A stretch of DNA of 64,000 bases from Sphingobium scionense (GTDB lineage Bacteria > Pseudomonadota > Alphaproteobacteria > Sphingomonadales > Sphingomonadaceae), in the NCBI RefSeq assembly GCF_014197035.1, contig NZ_JACIEU010000013.1, forward strand, positions 113,276 through 177,275. The letters are read 5' to 3'. Below the pieces are notes generated by a model. It made no database searches. It was not told the origin of the DNA and was given only the letters and a program-made list of their open reading frames with translations. Position 1 is the first letter of the stretch. Each line of letters begins with the position of its first letter. The translations under genes and the position numbers were made by a program. This document shows, piece by piece, positions 44,175 through 54,571 of the stretch.

Positions 44175-44975
44175 TCAGGCGTCGGGGCGCTTGCCGATGC
44201 CGACGCCGCCGTCGCTGAGCAGAACCGTTCCGGTCATGTATGCGGAATCGCGACGCGAAGCCAAAAGCGCGTAGAGACCTGCATGATCGTCCGGCTCGGC
44301 GATCCGCGCCAGTGGCGTCATGCCCGCGATCATTCCGTCCAGGCCAGGCATCTCCTCCATCTTGGTTTCGGAAAACCCGCCAGTCTTGGTGCCGCTGAGC
44401 GGAGTTCGGGTGCCGCCCGGCGCGACGCCATTGACCCTGATATCGGGTGTCAGTTCCCAGGCCAGCTGCCGGATCAGGCCAAGCACCGCGTGCTTCGATG
44501 CGACATACAGTGTCCCGCCGCCGCCAGTGTAGTAGCTCGACGTCGAGGCGGTAAAGACGATGCTGCCTTTGGTTTTCCTCAGTTCGGGAATCGCGGCGCG
44601 CGCACCGAAGAAATACCCCTTCAGGTTGACGTCAAAGATTTCGTCGAATGTCTTTTCCAGAAGCTCGGGATCCTGCTGCTCAAGGGGCACCATGAAATCC
44701 CAGATCCCGACATTGCCGACAAAGACATCCAGCTTGCCGAATGCCCCGACTGTCTCGGCGACGGCCCGGGCATTGTCTGCAAAGGAACGGACGTCGCCCG
44801 CGACCACGGCGACCTTGTCACCGTGGCGCGAACGCACCAGCTGGGCCTGCTCGTCGTCTCGGACGAGCACACCAACCCTGGCCCCTTCTTCAATATAGCG
44901 GGCGACCACCGCCGCACCAATTCCGGTTGCGCCGCCAGTCAGCAGCGCAACCTGTCCTTCAAGCCTTGCAGACAA
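44175..44975 (-). CDS. bphB: cis-Dihydrodiol dehydrogenase (BphB type SDR)
   Basis: The protein of about 266 residues is an SDR with [20 protein letters not shown] as cofactor site, [15 protein letters not shown] matching the BphB NAGIWDY motif, and active-site Ser and YxxxK in [20 protein letters not shown]. BphB oxidises cis-dihydrodiols of biphenyl or naphthalene to catechols. The start is probably the TTG at 44975, seven bases after GGAG; a GTG lies six bases upstream. It follows xylC by about 40 bp in the minus-strand operon. Confidence 0.87.
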   Translation of the reverse strand: MSARLEGQVALLTGGATGIGAAVVARYIEEGARVGVLVRDDEQAQLVRSRHGDKVAVVAGDVRSFADNARAVAETVGAFGKLDVFVGNVGIWDFMVPLEQQDPELLEKTFDEIFDVNLKGYFFGARAAIPELRKTKGSIVFTASTSSYYTGGGGTLYVASKHAVLGLIRQLAWELTPDIRVNGVAPGGTRTPLSGTKTGGFSETKMEEMPGLDGMIAGMTPLARIAEPDDHAGLYALLASRRDSAYMTGTVLLSDGGVGIGKRPDA

Positions 44976-45018
44976 TGCCACTCTCCTCTTCAAGCCGGTT
45001 GTGCGGGGTTGCTCGGCC

Positions 45019-46518
45019 TTACTGGTCGAACATCCCCACGCGACCTTCCTGCAGATTGATGACCACCGACTTCGTCTGCGTATAGTGGTGCAGCACCTCA
45101 TGGCTGAATTCACGGCCGAAACCGCTCTGCTTGTATCCGCCCAGCGGCATGTTGGGCTTGAGATTGTAGTAACGGTTGACCCACACGGTTCCGGTTTCGA
45201 GCTTGCGGGCAATCCGGTGCGCGCGGGAGATGTCCCTGGTCCAGACGCCACCGGCCAGGCCATAGGTCGTATCATTCGCCAGCGCCATCATATCGTCTTC
45301 GTCGTTCCAGGTCAGCACGCTGGTGACCGGGCCGAAGATTTCCTCGCGGGCGATACGCATCGAGTTGCTGACGTTGGTGAAGACCGTTGGCTTGATGAAA
45401 TGCCCGTCGGCGAGGCTTTCGTTGCGACTGCCTCCGGTGAGGACCGTGGCACCTTCCTCGGTAGCCAGCTGAAGATAGCTCTGGACCTTGTCCATCTGCA
45501 TCTGCGAAGCCTGCGCACCAAGCTGGGTGGCAAAGTCCAGAGGATCGCCCTGGCGGATGCCTTCGAGGGCCACCTTGAACTTGGCGAGGAACTCGTCCTG
45601 GATCGATTGGTGCAGGAACAGCCGCGAACCGGCCAGGCAGACCTCACCCTTGTTCAGCACCGTCGACATCGTGGCGCTCTCCACTGCCGCATCGATATCG
45701 GCATCCGCGCAAACGATGTGCGCCGACTTGCCGCCCAATTCCAGAGTCTGGGGAATGATGTTCGAGGAAGCATACTGGATGATCCGGCGAGCCGTCGCCA
45801 CCGAACCGGTGAACGCGACCTTGCGGACATCCTCGTGGGTCACCAGCGCTTCACCGACGTCGGCGCCGTAACCGGTCACGACGTTGATTACGCCCGGGGG
45901 CAGAAGGTCGGCCATTTCGACGAAGAATTCGATAACCGAAAGGCAGACGGTTTCCGCGGGCTTGAGCACCACCGTGTTGCCTGAAGCCAGGGCTGGCGCG
46001 ATCTTGCAGGCCATCATCAGGATCGGGACGTTCCATGGAATGATCTGCGCGCAAACGCCCAGCGGCTCGCGGTGGACGATGCCGATCGCATCGGGATAGT
46101 CCAGCGTCTGGCCGTGTAGGCCATAGGCTGCGCCGGCGAACACTTCGAATTGGCTTATAGCCTGCGGCATGTCAAAGTACATCGATTCGCGGATCGGCTT
46201 GCCGTTGTTCAGAGTTTCGAGCGTTGCGTAATGTTGGTGGCGCGCCTTGAGCCGACGGGCGACCTCGATCAGGATTTCCTGGCGCTCGGCGGGCGAGCTT
46301 TCCGACCACTTCGGGAAGGCGGCCTTGGCCGCCGCGACCGCGCGCTGAATGTCCTTGGCGTTGCCCGCCTGGATCTTGGTGAGCACCGCCCCGGTCGCCG
46401 GATTGATCAGGTCGATCGTCTTGCCGCTGTCACCCGAAACCCATTCACCGCCAATGAAGTGGCCGTATTCCGGCTTGATGCCGTATTCGTTTTCCGCGCT
46501 TTTCAGTTGAGTAGCCAT
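45019..46518 (-). CDS. xylC: Aldehyde dehydrogenase (benzaldehyde/salicylaldehyde type, XylC-like)
   Basis: The 499-residue protein has the NAD-binding [20 protein letters not shown], the catalytic Glu in [13 protein letters not shown] and the catalytic Cys in [15 protein letters not shown]. It ends with [15 protein letters not shown]. In this operon it should oxidise benzaldehydes from the XylMA branch and perhaps salicylaldehyde from the NahE reaction to the acids. The ATG at 46518 is chosen from the family N-terminus ([15 protein letters not shown]). The exact substrate needs assay; the gene could also be called nahF-like. Confidence 0.85.
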   Translation of the reverse strand: MATQLKSAENEYGIKPEYGHFIGGEWVSGDSGKTIDLINPATGAVLTKIQAGNAKDIQRAVAAAKAAFPKWSESSPAERQEILIEVARRLKARHQHYATLETLNNGKPIRESMYFDMPQAISQFEVFAGAAYGLHGQTLDYPDAIGIVHREPLGVCAQIIPWNVPILMMACKIAPALASGNTVVLKPAETVCLSVIEFFVEMADLLPPGVINVVTGYGADVGEALVTHEDVRKVAFTGSVATARRIIQYASSNIIPQTLELGGKSAHIVCADADIDAAVESATMSTVLNKGEVCLAGSRLFLHQSIQDEFLAKFKVALEGIRQGDPLDFATQLGAQASQMQMDKVQSYLQLATEEGATVLTGGSRNESLADGHFIKPTVFTNVSNSMRIAREEIFGPVTSVLTWNDEDDMMALANDTTYGLAGGVWTRDISRAHRIARKLETGTVWVNRYYNLKPNMPLGGYKQSGFGREFSHEVLHHYTQTKSVVINLQEGRVGMFDQ

Positions 46519-46537
46519 CTTAAAACTCCTTCCAACC

Positions 46538-46816
46538 TTATTCCACTGCAATGACCAGATCTTCGGCCGGGAACAGACGGCAAGCCAAGGCATAACCTGC
46601 CTGGCGATCGCTATCCGACACCTTCGCCGCACTCATCTTGCCGGTCCGGTAATCGCCTTCGACTACCCTCACCCGGCAAATTCCGCATCCGCCGCCCCGG
46701 CAACCAACCCCGATATCGCCGGCACCACAACGTTCCATTGCGAGGAGGACCCGCTCGTCCCCGCCGCAGGTGAACTCGCCGCCGCCAACCACGCGGATTT
46801 GATAGAGGCCGGTCAC
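46538..46816 (-). CDS. xylT: Plant-type [2Fe-2S] ferredoxin (XylT)
   Basis: The protein of about 92 residues has cluster ligands Cys39, Cys44, Cys47 (GCRGGGCGICRVRV) and Cys79 (LACRLF). XylT-type ferredoxins reduce and so reactivate the oxidised iron of catechol 2,3-dioxygenase. The start is taken as the GTG at 46816, with TAGGA upstream. It lies between xylH and xylC in the meta operon. Confidence 0.87.
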   Translation of the reverse strand: MTGLYQIRVVGGGEFTCGGDERVLLAMERCGAGDIGVGCRGGGCGICRVRVVEGDYRTGKMSAAKVSDSDRQAGYALACRLFPAEDLVIAVE

Positions 46817-46820
46817 GGTC

Positions 46821-47033
46821 CTAGCCTTGTCCAGCCGCCTTCGCGGCCGCTTTGGCAGCGAAGGTCTCTCCACCCACCGCGAAATGGCCCGGCGGCATCT
46901 CGCGCAGGATGATGCGAACCGATTCGCGCGGCGCACCGATCGCTTCGATGGCGGCAGCGGTCAAAGCCTGGATCAACCGCTCCTTGTCGTCGGGAGTCCT
47001 CCCTTCGAGCAAGTTGACCTCGATGATCGGCAT
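46821..47033 (-). CDS. xylH: 4-Oxalocrotonate tautomerase
   Basis: The 70-residue protein keeps every key residue of the family when numbered without Met: catalytic Pro1 (PIIEVNLLEG), Arg11, Arg39 (SVRIILREM) and Phe50 (PPGHFAVGG). It converts the enol to the keto form of 2-oxo-hex-enedioate in the meta pathway. It is slightly longer than the 62-residue TOL enzyme because of an Ala/Lys-rich tail. It abuts xylI directly. Confidence 0.93.
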   Translation of the reverse strand: MPIIEVNLLEGRTPDDKERLIQALTAAAIEAIGAPRESVRIILREMPPGHFAVGGETFAAKAAAKAAGQG

Positions 47034-47804
47034 TCAGGCCTCCACCTGGAACATGACCGAACCCAGCCCTTGGACGGTCGTGCGCACCGTTTGACCAGGT
47101 GCCAGATTGGGCGCGGCGGTGATCCCGCCCGCCATCACGATGTCCCCGACCGAAATCTCCTCACCAGCTTCGGCAACAAGCCTGGCTGCCGCGACCAGCG
47201 AGCGTAGTGGGTGGCCGAGAATCGCGGCGGTCGAGCCGATTTGCTTCACTTCCCCGTCGATTTCGAGGTACACGCCGAGGTTCGAGAAATCCATTGCTGG
47301 ATCGTTCCAGGAGCCGATCACCAGCCCGGACGACGAGGTGTTGTCGGCGATGACATCGGACAACGCGAACTTGAAGTTCTCATAGCGGCTGTCGATGATT
47401 TCCATGGCCGGGGCAATCGCCTCGACCGCCGCCAGCGCGGCCGCCGCCGTCACCTTACCGGCCAGCGGCGCCTTCATCAAAAAGGCGACTTCCGGCTCGA
47501 CCCGCGGATGGACAAAACGCGCCCGCGACATGGCCGTGCCCTCCTCGATCAGCATAGCATCGGTCAATCGCCCCCAGGCGACCTCGTCGACCCCGACCTG
47601 CAGCATCTTGGCGCGGCTCGTCAGCCCCATCTTGACCCCGATGCGGCGTTCGCCCCGCGCCAGCCGCCGATCGACCGACAGCTGCTGGACCCGGTAGGCA
47701 TCCGCGACGCTCAGGTCGGGATCGGTATGGGTGAGCTGCGGTGTGGCACGCGCGTGCAAAGCGGCGCTGTCGAGGATTTCGGCGTATCGCTCAAGTTTGT
47801 CCAT
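47034..47804 (-). CDS. xylI: 4-Oxalocrotonate decarboxylase
   Basis: The 256-residue protein belongs to the hydratase/decarboxylase family. VKMGLTSRAKMLQVGVDE, FVHPRVEPEVAFLMKAPL and EIIDSRYENFKFALSDVI fit XylI rather than the hydratase XylJ. It decarboxylates 2-oxo-3-hexenedioate to 2-hydroxypenta-2,4-dienoate, usually in complex with XylJ. The ATG at 47804 lies 10 bases after the xylK stop. The related hydratase is at 49807-50619. Confidence 0.9.
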   Translation of the reverse strand: MDKLERYAEILDSAALHARATPQLTHTDPDLSVADAYRVQQLSVDRRLARGERRIGVKMGLTSRAKMLQVGVDEVAWGRLTDAMLIEEGTAMSRARFVHPRVEPEVAFLMKAPLAGKVTAAAALAAVEAIAPAMEIIDSRYENFKFALSDVIADNTSSSGLVIGSWNDPAMDFSNLGVYLEIDGEVKQIGSTAAILGHPLRSLVAAARLVAEAGEEISVGDIVMAGGITAAPNLAPGQTVRTTVQGLGSVMFQVEA

Positions 47805-47814
47805 TGCCTTGGGC

Positions 47815-48846
47815 CTATGCTGCACGTGCGGAAACAAGATCGAGCGCGACATCGACGATCATGTCTTCCTGCCCCCCGACCATCCGGCGCTTGCCCAGTT
47901 CGATCAGGATTTCGCGCGTATCCAGCCCATACTGTTCGGCGGCCTTTTCCGCGTGACGCAGGAAGCTCGAATAGACCCCGGCATAGCCCAGGCTCAGCGT
48001 TTCGCGATCCACGCGCACCGGGCGGTCCTGCAACGGACGGATGATGTCCTCTGCCGCGTCCATCAGGGCCATCACGTCGCAGCCATGGTTCCACCCCTTG
48101 CGGTCGGCAGCGGCGACGAACACCTCGAGCGGGGCGTTGCCAGCCCCTGCCCCCATTCCGGCTAGGCTCGCGTCGATCCGCACCGCGCCTTCCTGGGCAG
48201 CGACGATGGAATTGGCGACACCGAGCGAAAGGTTGTGGTGGGCGTGGATCCCGCGTTGGGTTTCCGGCTTGAGGACGCGGTCATAGGCCCGCAGGCGATC
48301 GCGCACCCCGTCCATGTCGAGCGCGCCGCCGCTGTCGGTCACATAGACGCAATGCGCCCCATAGCTTTCCATCAGCAGGGCCTGCTGCGCCAGCGCCTCG
48401 GCATCGATCATGTGGCTCATCATCAGGAAACCCGAGACATCCATGCCGAGGTCGCGGGCAATGCCGATGTGCTGCTTGGCGACGTCGGCCTCGGTGCAAT
48501 GGGTCGCCACCCGCACCGAGCGCACGCCGAGCGCATAGGCGCGGCGGAGTTCCTCGACCGTGCCGATACCCGGCACCAGCAATGTGGTCAGCACGGCGTT
48601 CTTGATCACATCGGCGGCGGCCTCGATCCACTCCCAGTCGGTATGCGCACCGAACCCGTAGTTGAACGACGTGCCGTTGAGGCCATCGCCGTGCGACACC
48701 TCGATCGCATCGACGCCGGCATCGTCCAGCGCCTTGGCAATGGTGCGGACACTTTCGGTGCCGTACATGTGAAGAATGGCATGCATGCCGTCACGCAGGG
48801 TGACGTCCTGGATGTAGAGCTTTCCGGTTTCGGGATTGAAGGTCAT
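47815..48846 (-). CDS. xylK: 4-Hydroxy-2-oxovalerate aldolase
   Basis: The 343-residue TIM-barrel aldolase has [14 protein letters not shown] (catalytic Arg-Asp and His) and the metal ligands in [16 protein letters not shown]. It splits 4-hydroxy-2-oxovalerate to pyruvate and acetaldehyde and channels acetaldehyde to its partner dehydrogenase. The start overlaps the xylQ stop by four bases, as expected for the two-protein complex. Confidence 0.94.
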   Translation of the reverse strand: MTFNPETGKLYIQDVTLRDGMHAILHMYGTESVRTIAKALDDAGVDAIEVSHGDGLNGTSFNYGFGAHTDWEWIEAAADVIKNAVLTTLLVPGIGTVEELRRAYALGVRSVRVATHCTEADVAKQHIGIARDLGMDVSGFLMMSHMIDAEALAQQALLMESYGAHCVYVTDSGGALDMDGVRDRLRAYDRVLKPETQRGIHAHHNLSLGVANSIVAAQEGAVRIDASLAGMGAGAGNAPLEVFVAAADRKGWNHGCDVMALMDAAEDIIRPLQDRPVRVDRETLSLGYAGVYSSFLRHAEKAAEQYGLDTREILIELGKRRMVGGQEDMIVDVALDLVSARAA

Positions 48847-49781
48847 GCTGCCACCTTTTCAAGGCGTTGTTGGGCCAGACGCTCACCCGCTGCCTTGGCG
48901 GCGGCGGTCATGATGTCGAGGTTGCCGGAATATTTCGGAAGATAGTCGCCAGCGCCCTCGACCTCGAGGAACACGCTGGTCTTCAGGCCGACGAATTCGC
49001 CGTATCCGGGGATCTTCAGCGGCCGGTTCGAGCCGAACCGTTCGAACTGCACTTCCTGCTTGAGGCGATAGCCGGGCACATAGGCTTGCACGGTTTCGAC
49101 CATTTCCTTGACCGAGGCGCGGATGGCGTCCTCGTCCACCTGATCGGTCAGCGTGAAGATCGTGTCACGCATGATCATCGGCGGTTCGGCGGGATTGAGG
49201 ATGATGATCGCCCGGCCGCGGCCGGCACCGCCCACTATCTCGATCGCCTGCGCGGTGGTCCGGGTGAATTCGTCGATGTTCGCGCGGGTGCCGGGCCCGG
49301 CAGAACGCGAGGACACCGACGCGACGATTTCGGCGTAGTGGACCGGGGTCACCCGCGAAACCGCGGCGACAATGGGAATGGTCGCCTGGCCGCCGCAGGT
49401 GACCATGTTGACATTGCGGATTTCGCTGTCGAGCACTCCGCCGACCGGCGGAACAAAAAACGGCCCGATCGCGGCAGGGGTCAGGTCTACAACCAGCTTG
49501 CCGTCGGCTTGCAGGGCCGCATCGTGTTCCTTGTGGGCGTAGGCCGAAGTCGCATCGAACGCGATGCCAATCTCGGGGTAGGCCGGCAGCTTGCGCAGCC
49601 CTTCAATACCCTCATGGGTTGTCGCCACGCCGCGTTCGCGGGCCATGGCGAGGCCTTCCGAGGCCGGGTCGATCCCGACCACCGCCGCCAGTTCAAGGGT
49701 ATCGGACCCCTTGAGCAGCTTGATCATCAAATCGGTACCAATATTTCCGGAGCCGATGATGGCGCATTTCATCTTGGTCAT
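48843..49781 (-). CDS. xylQ: Acetaldehyde dehydrogenase (acylating)
   Basis: The 312-residue protein has the NAD motif [18 protein letters not shown] and the catalytic Cys129 in [16 protein letters not shown]. The C-terminal part [18 protein letters not shown] is typical of the DmpF/XylQ family. It turns acetaldehyde into acetyl-CoA. The ATG at 49781 is favoured over a longer frame; MKCAI at 49772 is also possible. It is paired with xylK. Confidence 0.93.
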   Translation of the reverse strand: MTKMKCAIIGSGNIGTDLMIKLLKGSDTLELAAVVGIDPASEGLAMARERGVATTHEGIEGLRKLPAYPEIGIAFDATSAYAHKEHDAALQADGKLVVDLTPAAIGPFFVPPVGGVLDSEIRNVNMVTCGGQATIPIVAAVSRVTPVHYAEIVASVSSRSAGPGTRANIDEFTRTTAQAIEIVGGAGRGRAIIILNPAEPPMIMRDTIFTLTDQVDEDAIRASVKEMVETVQAYVPGYRLKQEVQFERFGSNRPLKIPGYGEFVGLKTSVFLEVEGAGDYLPKYSGNLDIMTAAAKAAGERLAQQRLEKVAA

Positions 49782-49806
49782 TCTTCGATCTCTCCGTTCA
49801 TCTGCG

Positions 49807-50619
49807 TCAGCCGGCCTCGGCAGCGAAAGCCGCCCGCACCGTTCCGACGCCATTGATTCTCGCTTCCACGACATCGCCGCGCGCGATCCCGGCCATGGGC
49901 CCGAGCGCGCCGGACAGGATCACGTCGCCTTCAAGCAGCGGGCGTCCGACCCGGGCCATGACCCGCGCCAGCCACAGCGATGCGGTGATCGGGCTGCCGA
50001 GGCAGGCAATCCCCGCCCCTACGGAGATCGGCTCGCCCTTTGCCTCCATCACCATGCCGCATTCGCGCAGGTCGAGCGCTTCGAGCTTGCGCGGCACCGC
50101 CCCCAGCACGAACAACCCGCTCGAGGCGTTGTCGGCGACGGTGTCCCAGATGCGGATGTCCCAGTTGGCAACACGGCTATCGACGATCTCGATCGCGGGT
50201 ACGACATATTCGACCGCGCGGATCATCTCGGCCGTGGTGAGATCGGGATAGAGCAGGTCCCGGCCGACCACGATCGCGATTTCGGCCTCGACCTTGGGCT
50301 GGATGACCTGATCGAGCGAGATCGGAATTCCCTCGGGCACGTCCATATCGGAAAACAGCATGCCGTAATCGGGCTGATCGACGCCAAGCTGGCGCTGCAC
50401 CGCCAGCGAGGTCAGGCCGATCTTGCGGCCGACCAGGCGCCGTCCGCTGTCAAGGGCGTGCCGGGTGTTGATTTCCTGCACGGCGTAGGCGGCATCCACC
50501 CCGCCGGCCGAAATGACATCGCGAATCGGCGCCACCGGCTTGCCGCTGGCAGCCGCGCCCCTCAATTGCTCGGCCGCCTGCTGGATGGCCGTGGGATCGA
50601 TAGTGGTTTCAGTCGTCAT
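49807..50619 (-). CDS. xylJ: 2-Oxopent-4-enoate hydratase
   Basis: The 270-residue protein resembles the XylJ/BphH hydratases: [32 protein letters not shown] and [20 protein letters not shown]. It adds water to 2-hydroxypenta-2,4-dienoate, giving 4-hydroxy-2-oxovalerate. It lies 4 bp after xylG. Confidence 0.92.
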   Translation of the reverse strand: MTTETTIDPTAIQQAAEQLRGAAASGKPVAPIRDVISAGGVDAAYAVQEINTRHALDSGRRLVGRKIGLTSLAVQRQLGVDQPDYGMLFSDMDVPEGIPISLDQVIQPKVEAEIAIVVGRDLLYPDLTTAEMIRAVEYVVPAIEIVDSRVANWDIRIWDTVADNASSGLFVLGAVPRKLEALDLRECGMVMEAKGEPISVGAGIACLGSPITASLWLARVMARVGRPLLEGDVILSGALGPMAGIARGDVVEARINGVGTVRAAFAAEAG

Positions 50620-50623
50620 GGTC

Positions 50624-52108
50624 TCAGAGCTTCACGCAGATGTTTTCGGTTTCGGTGTAGAATTCGAGACTGTGCACGCCGCCTTCGCGGCCGATCCCGG
50701 AATGTCCCGAACCGCCGAATGCGGTGCGCAAATCCCGCAGGAACCAGCAATTGACCCAGCAGACGCCAACCTGCATCGAGGCGGCCACGCGGTGCGCCCG
50801 CGAGAGGTTTTCGGTCCAGATCGTCGCGCACAGCCCATAGTCGGTATCGTTGGCTAGGCCGATCACCTCGTCTTCGCTATCGAAGGGAATGACCCCGCAG
50901 CACGGCCCGAAGATTTCTTCGCGCATCACCGAACTGTCGTGCGCCAGGCCTGTCCACAACGTCGGCTCGACATAGAAGCCGCCCGTTTCGTCCCCCGAAA
51001 GCGCGGGAACCCCGCCCCCGGTGACGACAGTGGCGCCTTCGGCCACCGCGCGCGCATAGTATCCCAGCACCTTTTCCTGATGCTCCGCACTGATCAGCGG
51101 GCCAAGGTAGGCGGGATCGCCGGTTGCACCTGGTTTGAACGCCTTGGCCGCCACCGTCATCCGCTTCACGAATTCGTCGAAAACCGGCCGTTCGACATAG
51201 ACCCGCTCGGTCCCGAGGCAGACCTGCCCGGTGTTGAGAAATACCGAACGCGACAATCCTTCGACCACCTTGTCGAGATCGGCGTCGGCAAACACCACGG
51301 CTGGATTCTTGCCGCCCAGCTCGAACGAAATGTCGCGCACCCCGACCGCGGCCTTCTGCATGATCGCCTGGCCGGTGCCGGTTTCGCCGGTAAAGGTGAT
51401 TGCATCGATGTCGGGGTTCGAGGTCAGAAATTCACCGGCCGAACCCGCCCCGAAACCGTGCACCACGTTGTAGACCCCTTCGGGCATCCCGACCGCGTTC
51501 ATGACCTCACCCAGCAGCGCCGCGGTCCGCGGCGTCTCTTCGGATGGCTTGACCACAACCGTGTTGCCGCAAGCCAGGGCAGGTCCAACCTTCCAGGTCA
51601 TCAGCAGCAGGGGAAAGTTCCACGGGCAGATCACCGCGATCACACCCTTGGGCTTGCGCACCACGTAGTTGAGCGCCTGCCCGCCATCGGGCGTTGCCGT
51701 TGCAAAGGATTCGGTCGGGGTAGTGGAGATGACGTCGGCAAACATCCGGAAGTTCGCGGCACCGCGCGGAATGTCGATATGCGAGGCGACATGGCGCGGC
51801 TTGCCGGTATCCGCCACTTCGGCTGCGAGGAAATCGTCCGCGCGGCGCTCGATCTCGGTGGCGACCGCGGAGATGAGCTTGACCCGTTCCGCCGTGGTCA
51901 TCTTGCCCCAGGGGCCGTTGAGCGCCGCCTTGGCCGCGGCAACCGCATCGGCCACATCGGCCTCGCTCGCCTCGTGGACAGTACCGATCCGAAGGCCGGT
52001 CGCAGGAGCGAAATTGTCGAAGGTCTTGCCGGTGCTTCCACGGCGATAATCGCCCCCGATGAAATTCAGGATGGTGTCGGTAACAGCCGGGATATTCTCA
52101 TGTGCCAT
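50624..52108 (-). CDS. xylG: 2-Hydroxymuconic semialdehyde dehydrogenase
   Basis: The 494-residue aldehyde dehydrogenase has ICPWNFPLLLMTWKVGPALA, the Glu in DISFELGGKNPAVVF and the Cys in NTGQVCLGTERVYVE. The region HVASHIDIPRGAANFRMFAD and the ending FGGSGHSGIGREGG match XylG/DmpC. It feeds the oxalocrotonate branch of the meta pathway, the route used for unsubstituted and 4-methyl catechol. Confidence 0.92.
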   Translation of the reverse strand: MAHENIPAVTDTILNFIGGDYRRGSTGKTFDNFAPATGLRIGTVHEASEADVADAVAAAKAALNGPWGKMTTAERVKLISAVATEIERRADDFLAAEVADTGKPRHVASHIDIPRGAANFRMFADVISTTPTESFATATPDGGQALNYVVRKPKGVIAVICPWNFPLLLMTWKVGPALACGNTVVVKPSEETPRTAALLGEVMNAVGMPEGVYNVVHGFGAGSAGEFLTSNPDIDAITFTGETGTGQAIMQKAAVGVRDISFELGGKNPAVVFADADLDKVVEGLSRSVFLNTGQVCLGTERVYVERPVFDEFVKRMTVAAKAFKPGATGDPAYLGPLISAEHQEKVLGYYARAVAEGATVVTGGGVPALSGDETGGFYVEPTLWTGLAHDSSVMREEIFGPCCGVIPFDSEDEVIGLANDTDYGLCATIWTENLSRAHRVAASMQVGVCWVNCWFLRDLRTAFGGSGHSGIGREGGVHSLEFYTETENICVKL

Positions 52109-52161
52109 GGGCTCTTCAATTCTCCGTAGCGTCTTGTTTCAGTGCCGCGATGGCCGGACAC

Positions 52162-52593
52162 TCAATATTGCGTCGCCCCGATCGAGATGAGGGCTGCGTT
52201 TGCGCACTGCGTATCCTGTTCTTCGGTTCCGCCCGACACTCCGATCGCGCCGACGATTTCGCCGGCGATCGCGATCGGCAGTCCGCCGCCGAACATAGCG
52301 ATTCCGGGCTTCGCGGCGATACCTCCGCTTAGCGCGGGATTGCCTGCGACCATCTTGTAGACGTCCGGCGACGGAACCTTGAAGCTGGCAGCGGTATAGG
52401 CCTTGTCCTGCGCGATCTGAGAGGAGGGAAACGGGGCCCCGGTGGCGCGCAACAGGGCGACCAGTTCCCCGGTGGCGCCAACCACTGCGGCGACGAGGGG
52501 ACAGCCCGCCTCGCCGCCTTTCGCCACCGCGACCTGCACCGCCTTGGCGGCAAGATCGTGTCCCACCGACCGGATTGTCGCCACTCCGTTCAT
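52162..52593 (-). CDS. GlcG/HbpS-family protein in the meta-cleavage operon
   Basis: The 143-residue protein shows the GlcG/HbpS fold pattern: AAVVGATGELVALLRATGAP, SSQIAQDKAYTAASFKVPSP and the Gly-rich GIAMFGGGLPIAIAGEIVGA with IGVSGGTEEQDTQCANAAL. These proteins are small oligomers of uncertain role; some bind haem or metals. It lies two bases after xylE and before xylG, so it is certainly co-transcribed. A supporting role for the iron-dependent dioxygenase is a guess. Confidence 0.85.
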   Translation of the reverse strand: MNGVATIRSVGHDLAAKAVQVAVAKGGEAGCPLVAAVVGATGELVALLRATGAPFPSSQIAQDKAYTAASFKVPSPDVYKMVAGNPALSGGIAAKPGIAMFGGGLPIAIAGEIVGAIGVSGGTEEQDTQCANAALISIGATQY

Positions 52594-52595
52594 GC

Positions 52596-53519
52596 TCAGG
52601 TGTTCACCGTCATGAAGCGGTCGTTGAGCGCCTTCTCGTAATAGAAGATCGCCTTGCCGGCATTCTCGGCCTGCCACATCCGGCGCGGATTGTCGGGATA
52701 GTAGGTGTAGCCGCCGCTGAACGTCTCGTTCCGGTTGCCCGAGGGGTCGAAGAAGTAGATCGTCTGCCCGCGTGTGATCCCATGGCGGGTCGGGCCGATA
52801 TCCAGCGAAATGTCGTAGCGGCTGATGATATCCGCTGCATGGCCAACATCGTGCCAGGAATCGAGAAAAAACGAGGTGTGGTGAATCCGACCGTCCTCTG
52901 GATAGCCGAGGAACGCCACGTCATGGGCCTTGTTGCTGCATGACAGGAAAATGCCCATGCGTACACCCGAAGTCTCGTCCACCAATTCCTCGGCCACCGA
53001 AAAATCGAGAGCCTCGACAAAAATCTTTGCGCTCGCCGAAATATCGACACCATTGAGGGCGCAGTGATCGAACCTGGTCGCGCGCATACCGCGCGGTTCG
53101 GCGATCCAGACGTCCGGATTGCGCACGGCCGGACCGCTCTCGGACAGCTCCATCTCGGCATAGAGATCGAACACGTGGGAGGTTGGCGTATTGAAGCGGA
53201 TCTTGCGGCCAACACCAGGATCCTCTCCGGCCGCAATCACGTCGACATGAACCCCGATGTCGAGCAGCCGTTCGGCAAAGTGGTCGAGATCGGCATCCCT
53301 GGCGACCTTGAAGGCCATCCGGTCGAGCCCGGCAGAATCGGCTTCGCGCAAAATGATGCTGTGGCGATCGAACTCGTCGAAGGCATGGAAGAAAGCCCTG
53401 CCTCCCTCGACGCTCACCAGGTTGAGGCCGATACGGTCACGATAGTGCTGGATCGCTTCATCCAGATCGAGGACGCGCAACTGGACATAGCCAGGGCGAA
53501 GTACACCGGTCAGTGCCAT
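52596..53519 (-). CDS. xylE: Catechol 2,3-dioxygenase
   Basis: The 307-residue extradiol enzyme of the vicinal-oxygen-chelate fold has iron ligands His152 (RFDHCAL), His214 (IHHTSFFLD) and Glu265 (NRNETFSGGY), in agreement with XylE numbering. It cleaves catechol and methylcatechols to 2-hydroxymuconic semialdehydes. AAGGAGAACTGAA precedes the ATG. XylT, which reactivates it, is encoded downstream. Confidence 0.95.
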   Translation of the reverse strand: MALTGVLRPGYVQLRVLDLDEAIQHYRDRIGLNLVSVEGGRAFFHAFDEFDRHSIILREADSAGLDRMAFKVARDADLDHFAERLLDIGVHVDVIAAGEDPGVGRKIRFNTPTSHVFDLYAEMELSESGPAVRNPDVWIAEPRGMRATRFDHCALNGVDISASAKIFVEALDFSVAEELVDETSGVRMGIFLSCSNKAHDVAFLGYPEDGRIHHTSFFLDSWHDVGHAADIISRYDISLDIGPTRHGITRGQTIYFFDPSGNRNETFSGGYTYYPDNPRRMWQAENAGKAIFYYEKALNDRFMTVNT

Positions 53520-53538
53520 TTCAGTTCTCCTTGTCCCT

Positions 53539-54390
53539 TCAGGCCTTGAGGCCGTTCTCTAGAAATTCAGTGACCATGCGGTTGAAGCTCGCCATCCGTT
53601 CGATCTGAACCCAGTGGCCGCATTCCGCGAACACGTGCAGGTCGGCGCGCGGCAACAGGCTGGCCAGGCGAACGGTGGACTCCAGCGGAATCACCTGGTC
53701 GAACAGGCCATGCAGGATGAGCGTTTCGTGTTTAAGTGCCGCCACGTCTTCCTCGCGGCTAGCCAGCATCGCGATGTTGCGCTGCCGGTCAGCCCCGCCG
53801 AACGTCGCGTGATACGGCTCGTGCGCTTCCGGACGCGCACTCGCTTCGTAGCGCGACTGGACCAGGTCTTCGGTTAGCCGGCTGTGATCCCAGGCAAGGT
53901 ACTTGAGCGAGGCGCGCATTTCCTCCAGCGAAGGCTGGTAGCCCCAGACCAGGTCGAGCGCAGGCGTGATCGGGAAATCGAGCCCTGCCGGCCCCATCAG
54001 CACCGCCCTTTCGACCCGATCGGGATGCGCGATCATGAACGCCAGGGTTATGCCGCCGCCGAAGGAATTGCCGACCATCGAGACCTTGTCGATCCCGAGG
54101 CTATCGAGTAGCGATGCGACCTGATCGACCCAAACCCGCTTATCTTCGATCCGGCCCTTCGAAGCCGAATAGCCAAACCCGAACATGTCGGGCGCGATGA
54201 CGCGGAAGCGCTTCGCGAGCTCGGGCATGTTGAGCCGCCAATTGGCCCAGGCAGTCACCCCGGGTCCCGATCCGTGGATCAGCAGGACCGGTGCGCCATC
54301 GCCCAAATCGTGATAATTCGTGACGCTGCCATCAACCGTGATGGACTTGCCAATCTCCGGGCGTGCGATGTCGTTGGCTACGGCAGTCAT
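53539..54390 (-). CDS. xylF: 2-Hydroxymuconic semialdehyde hydrolase
   Basis: The 283-residue alpha/beta hydrolase has the oxyanion segment VLLIHGSGPGVTAWANWR, nucleophile Ser109 in VGNSFGGG, Asp231 (LFDQVIP) and His259 (ECGHWVQIE). It hydrolyses ring-fission products, giving 2-oxopent-4-enoate; with a biphenyl substrate it might substitute for BphD, which is absent here. It is the first gene of the meta operon, preceded by a 180-bp intergenic gap. Confidence 0.92.
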   Translation of the reverse strand: MTAVANDIARPEIGKSITVDGSVTNYHDLGDGAPVLLIHGSGPGVTAWANWRLNMPELAKRFRVIAPDMFGFGYSASKGRIEDKRVWVDQVASLLDSLGIDKVSMVGNSFGGGITLAFMIAHPDRVERAVLMGPAGLDFPITPALDLVWGYQPSLEEMRASLKYLAWDHSRLTEDLVQSRYEASARPEAHEPYHATFGGADRQRNIAMLASREEDVAALKHETLILHGLFDQVIPLESTVRLASLLPRADLHVFAECGHWVQIERMASFNRMVTEFLENGLKA

Positions 54391-54571
54391 GGCTCTCCCA
54401 ATCGATATTCAACTGTTTTTTGACGCTAGCATTGCCTGTGTTCGCGCGAGGTCATGCACACAGCTTTCGCGTCCATCCGATTTCTCGTTACTATTGCACT
54501 AAATAGAACGCATTTGCAAATGGAGAATGGTTGAACTCCATCACATAATGCGGGAAGTCGGACTGTCCGGC

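Noticed and set aside
43650..45059. Plus-strand frame of about 470 codons across orf126 and bphB
   Set aside because: It runs antisense through two supported genes and the convergent terminator. No domain is visible.
54391..54571. Sigma-54 promoter in front of xylF
   Set aside because: No GG-N10-GC arrangement was found on the minus strand in this gap.
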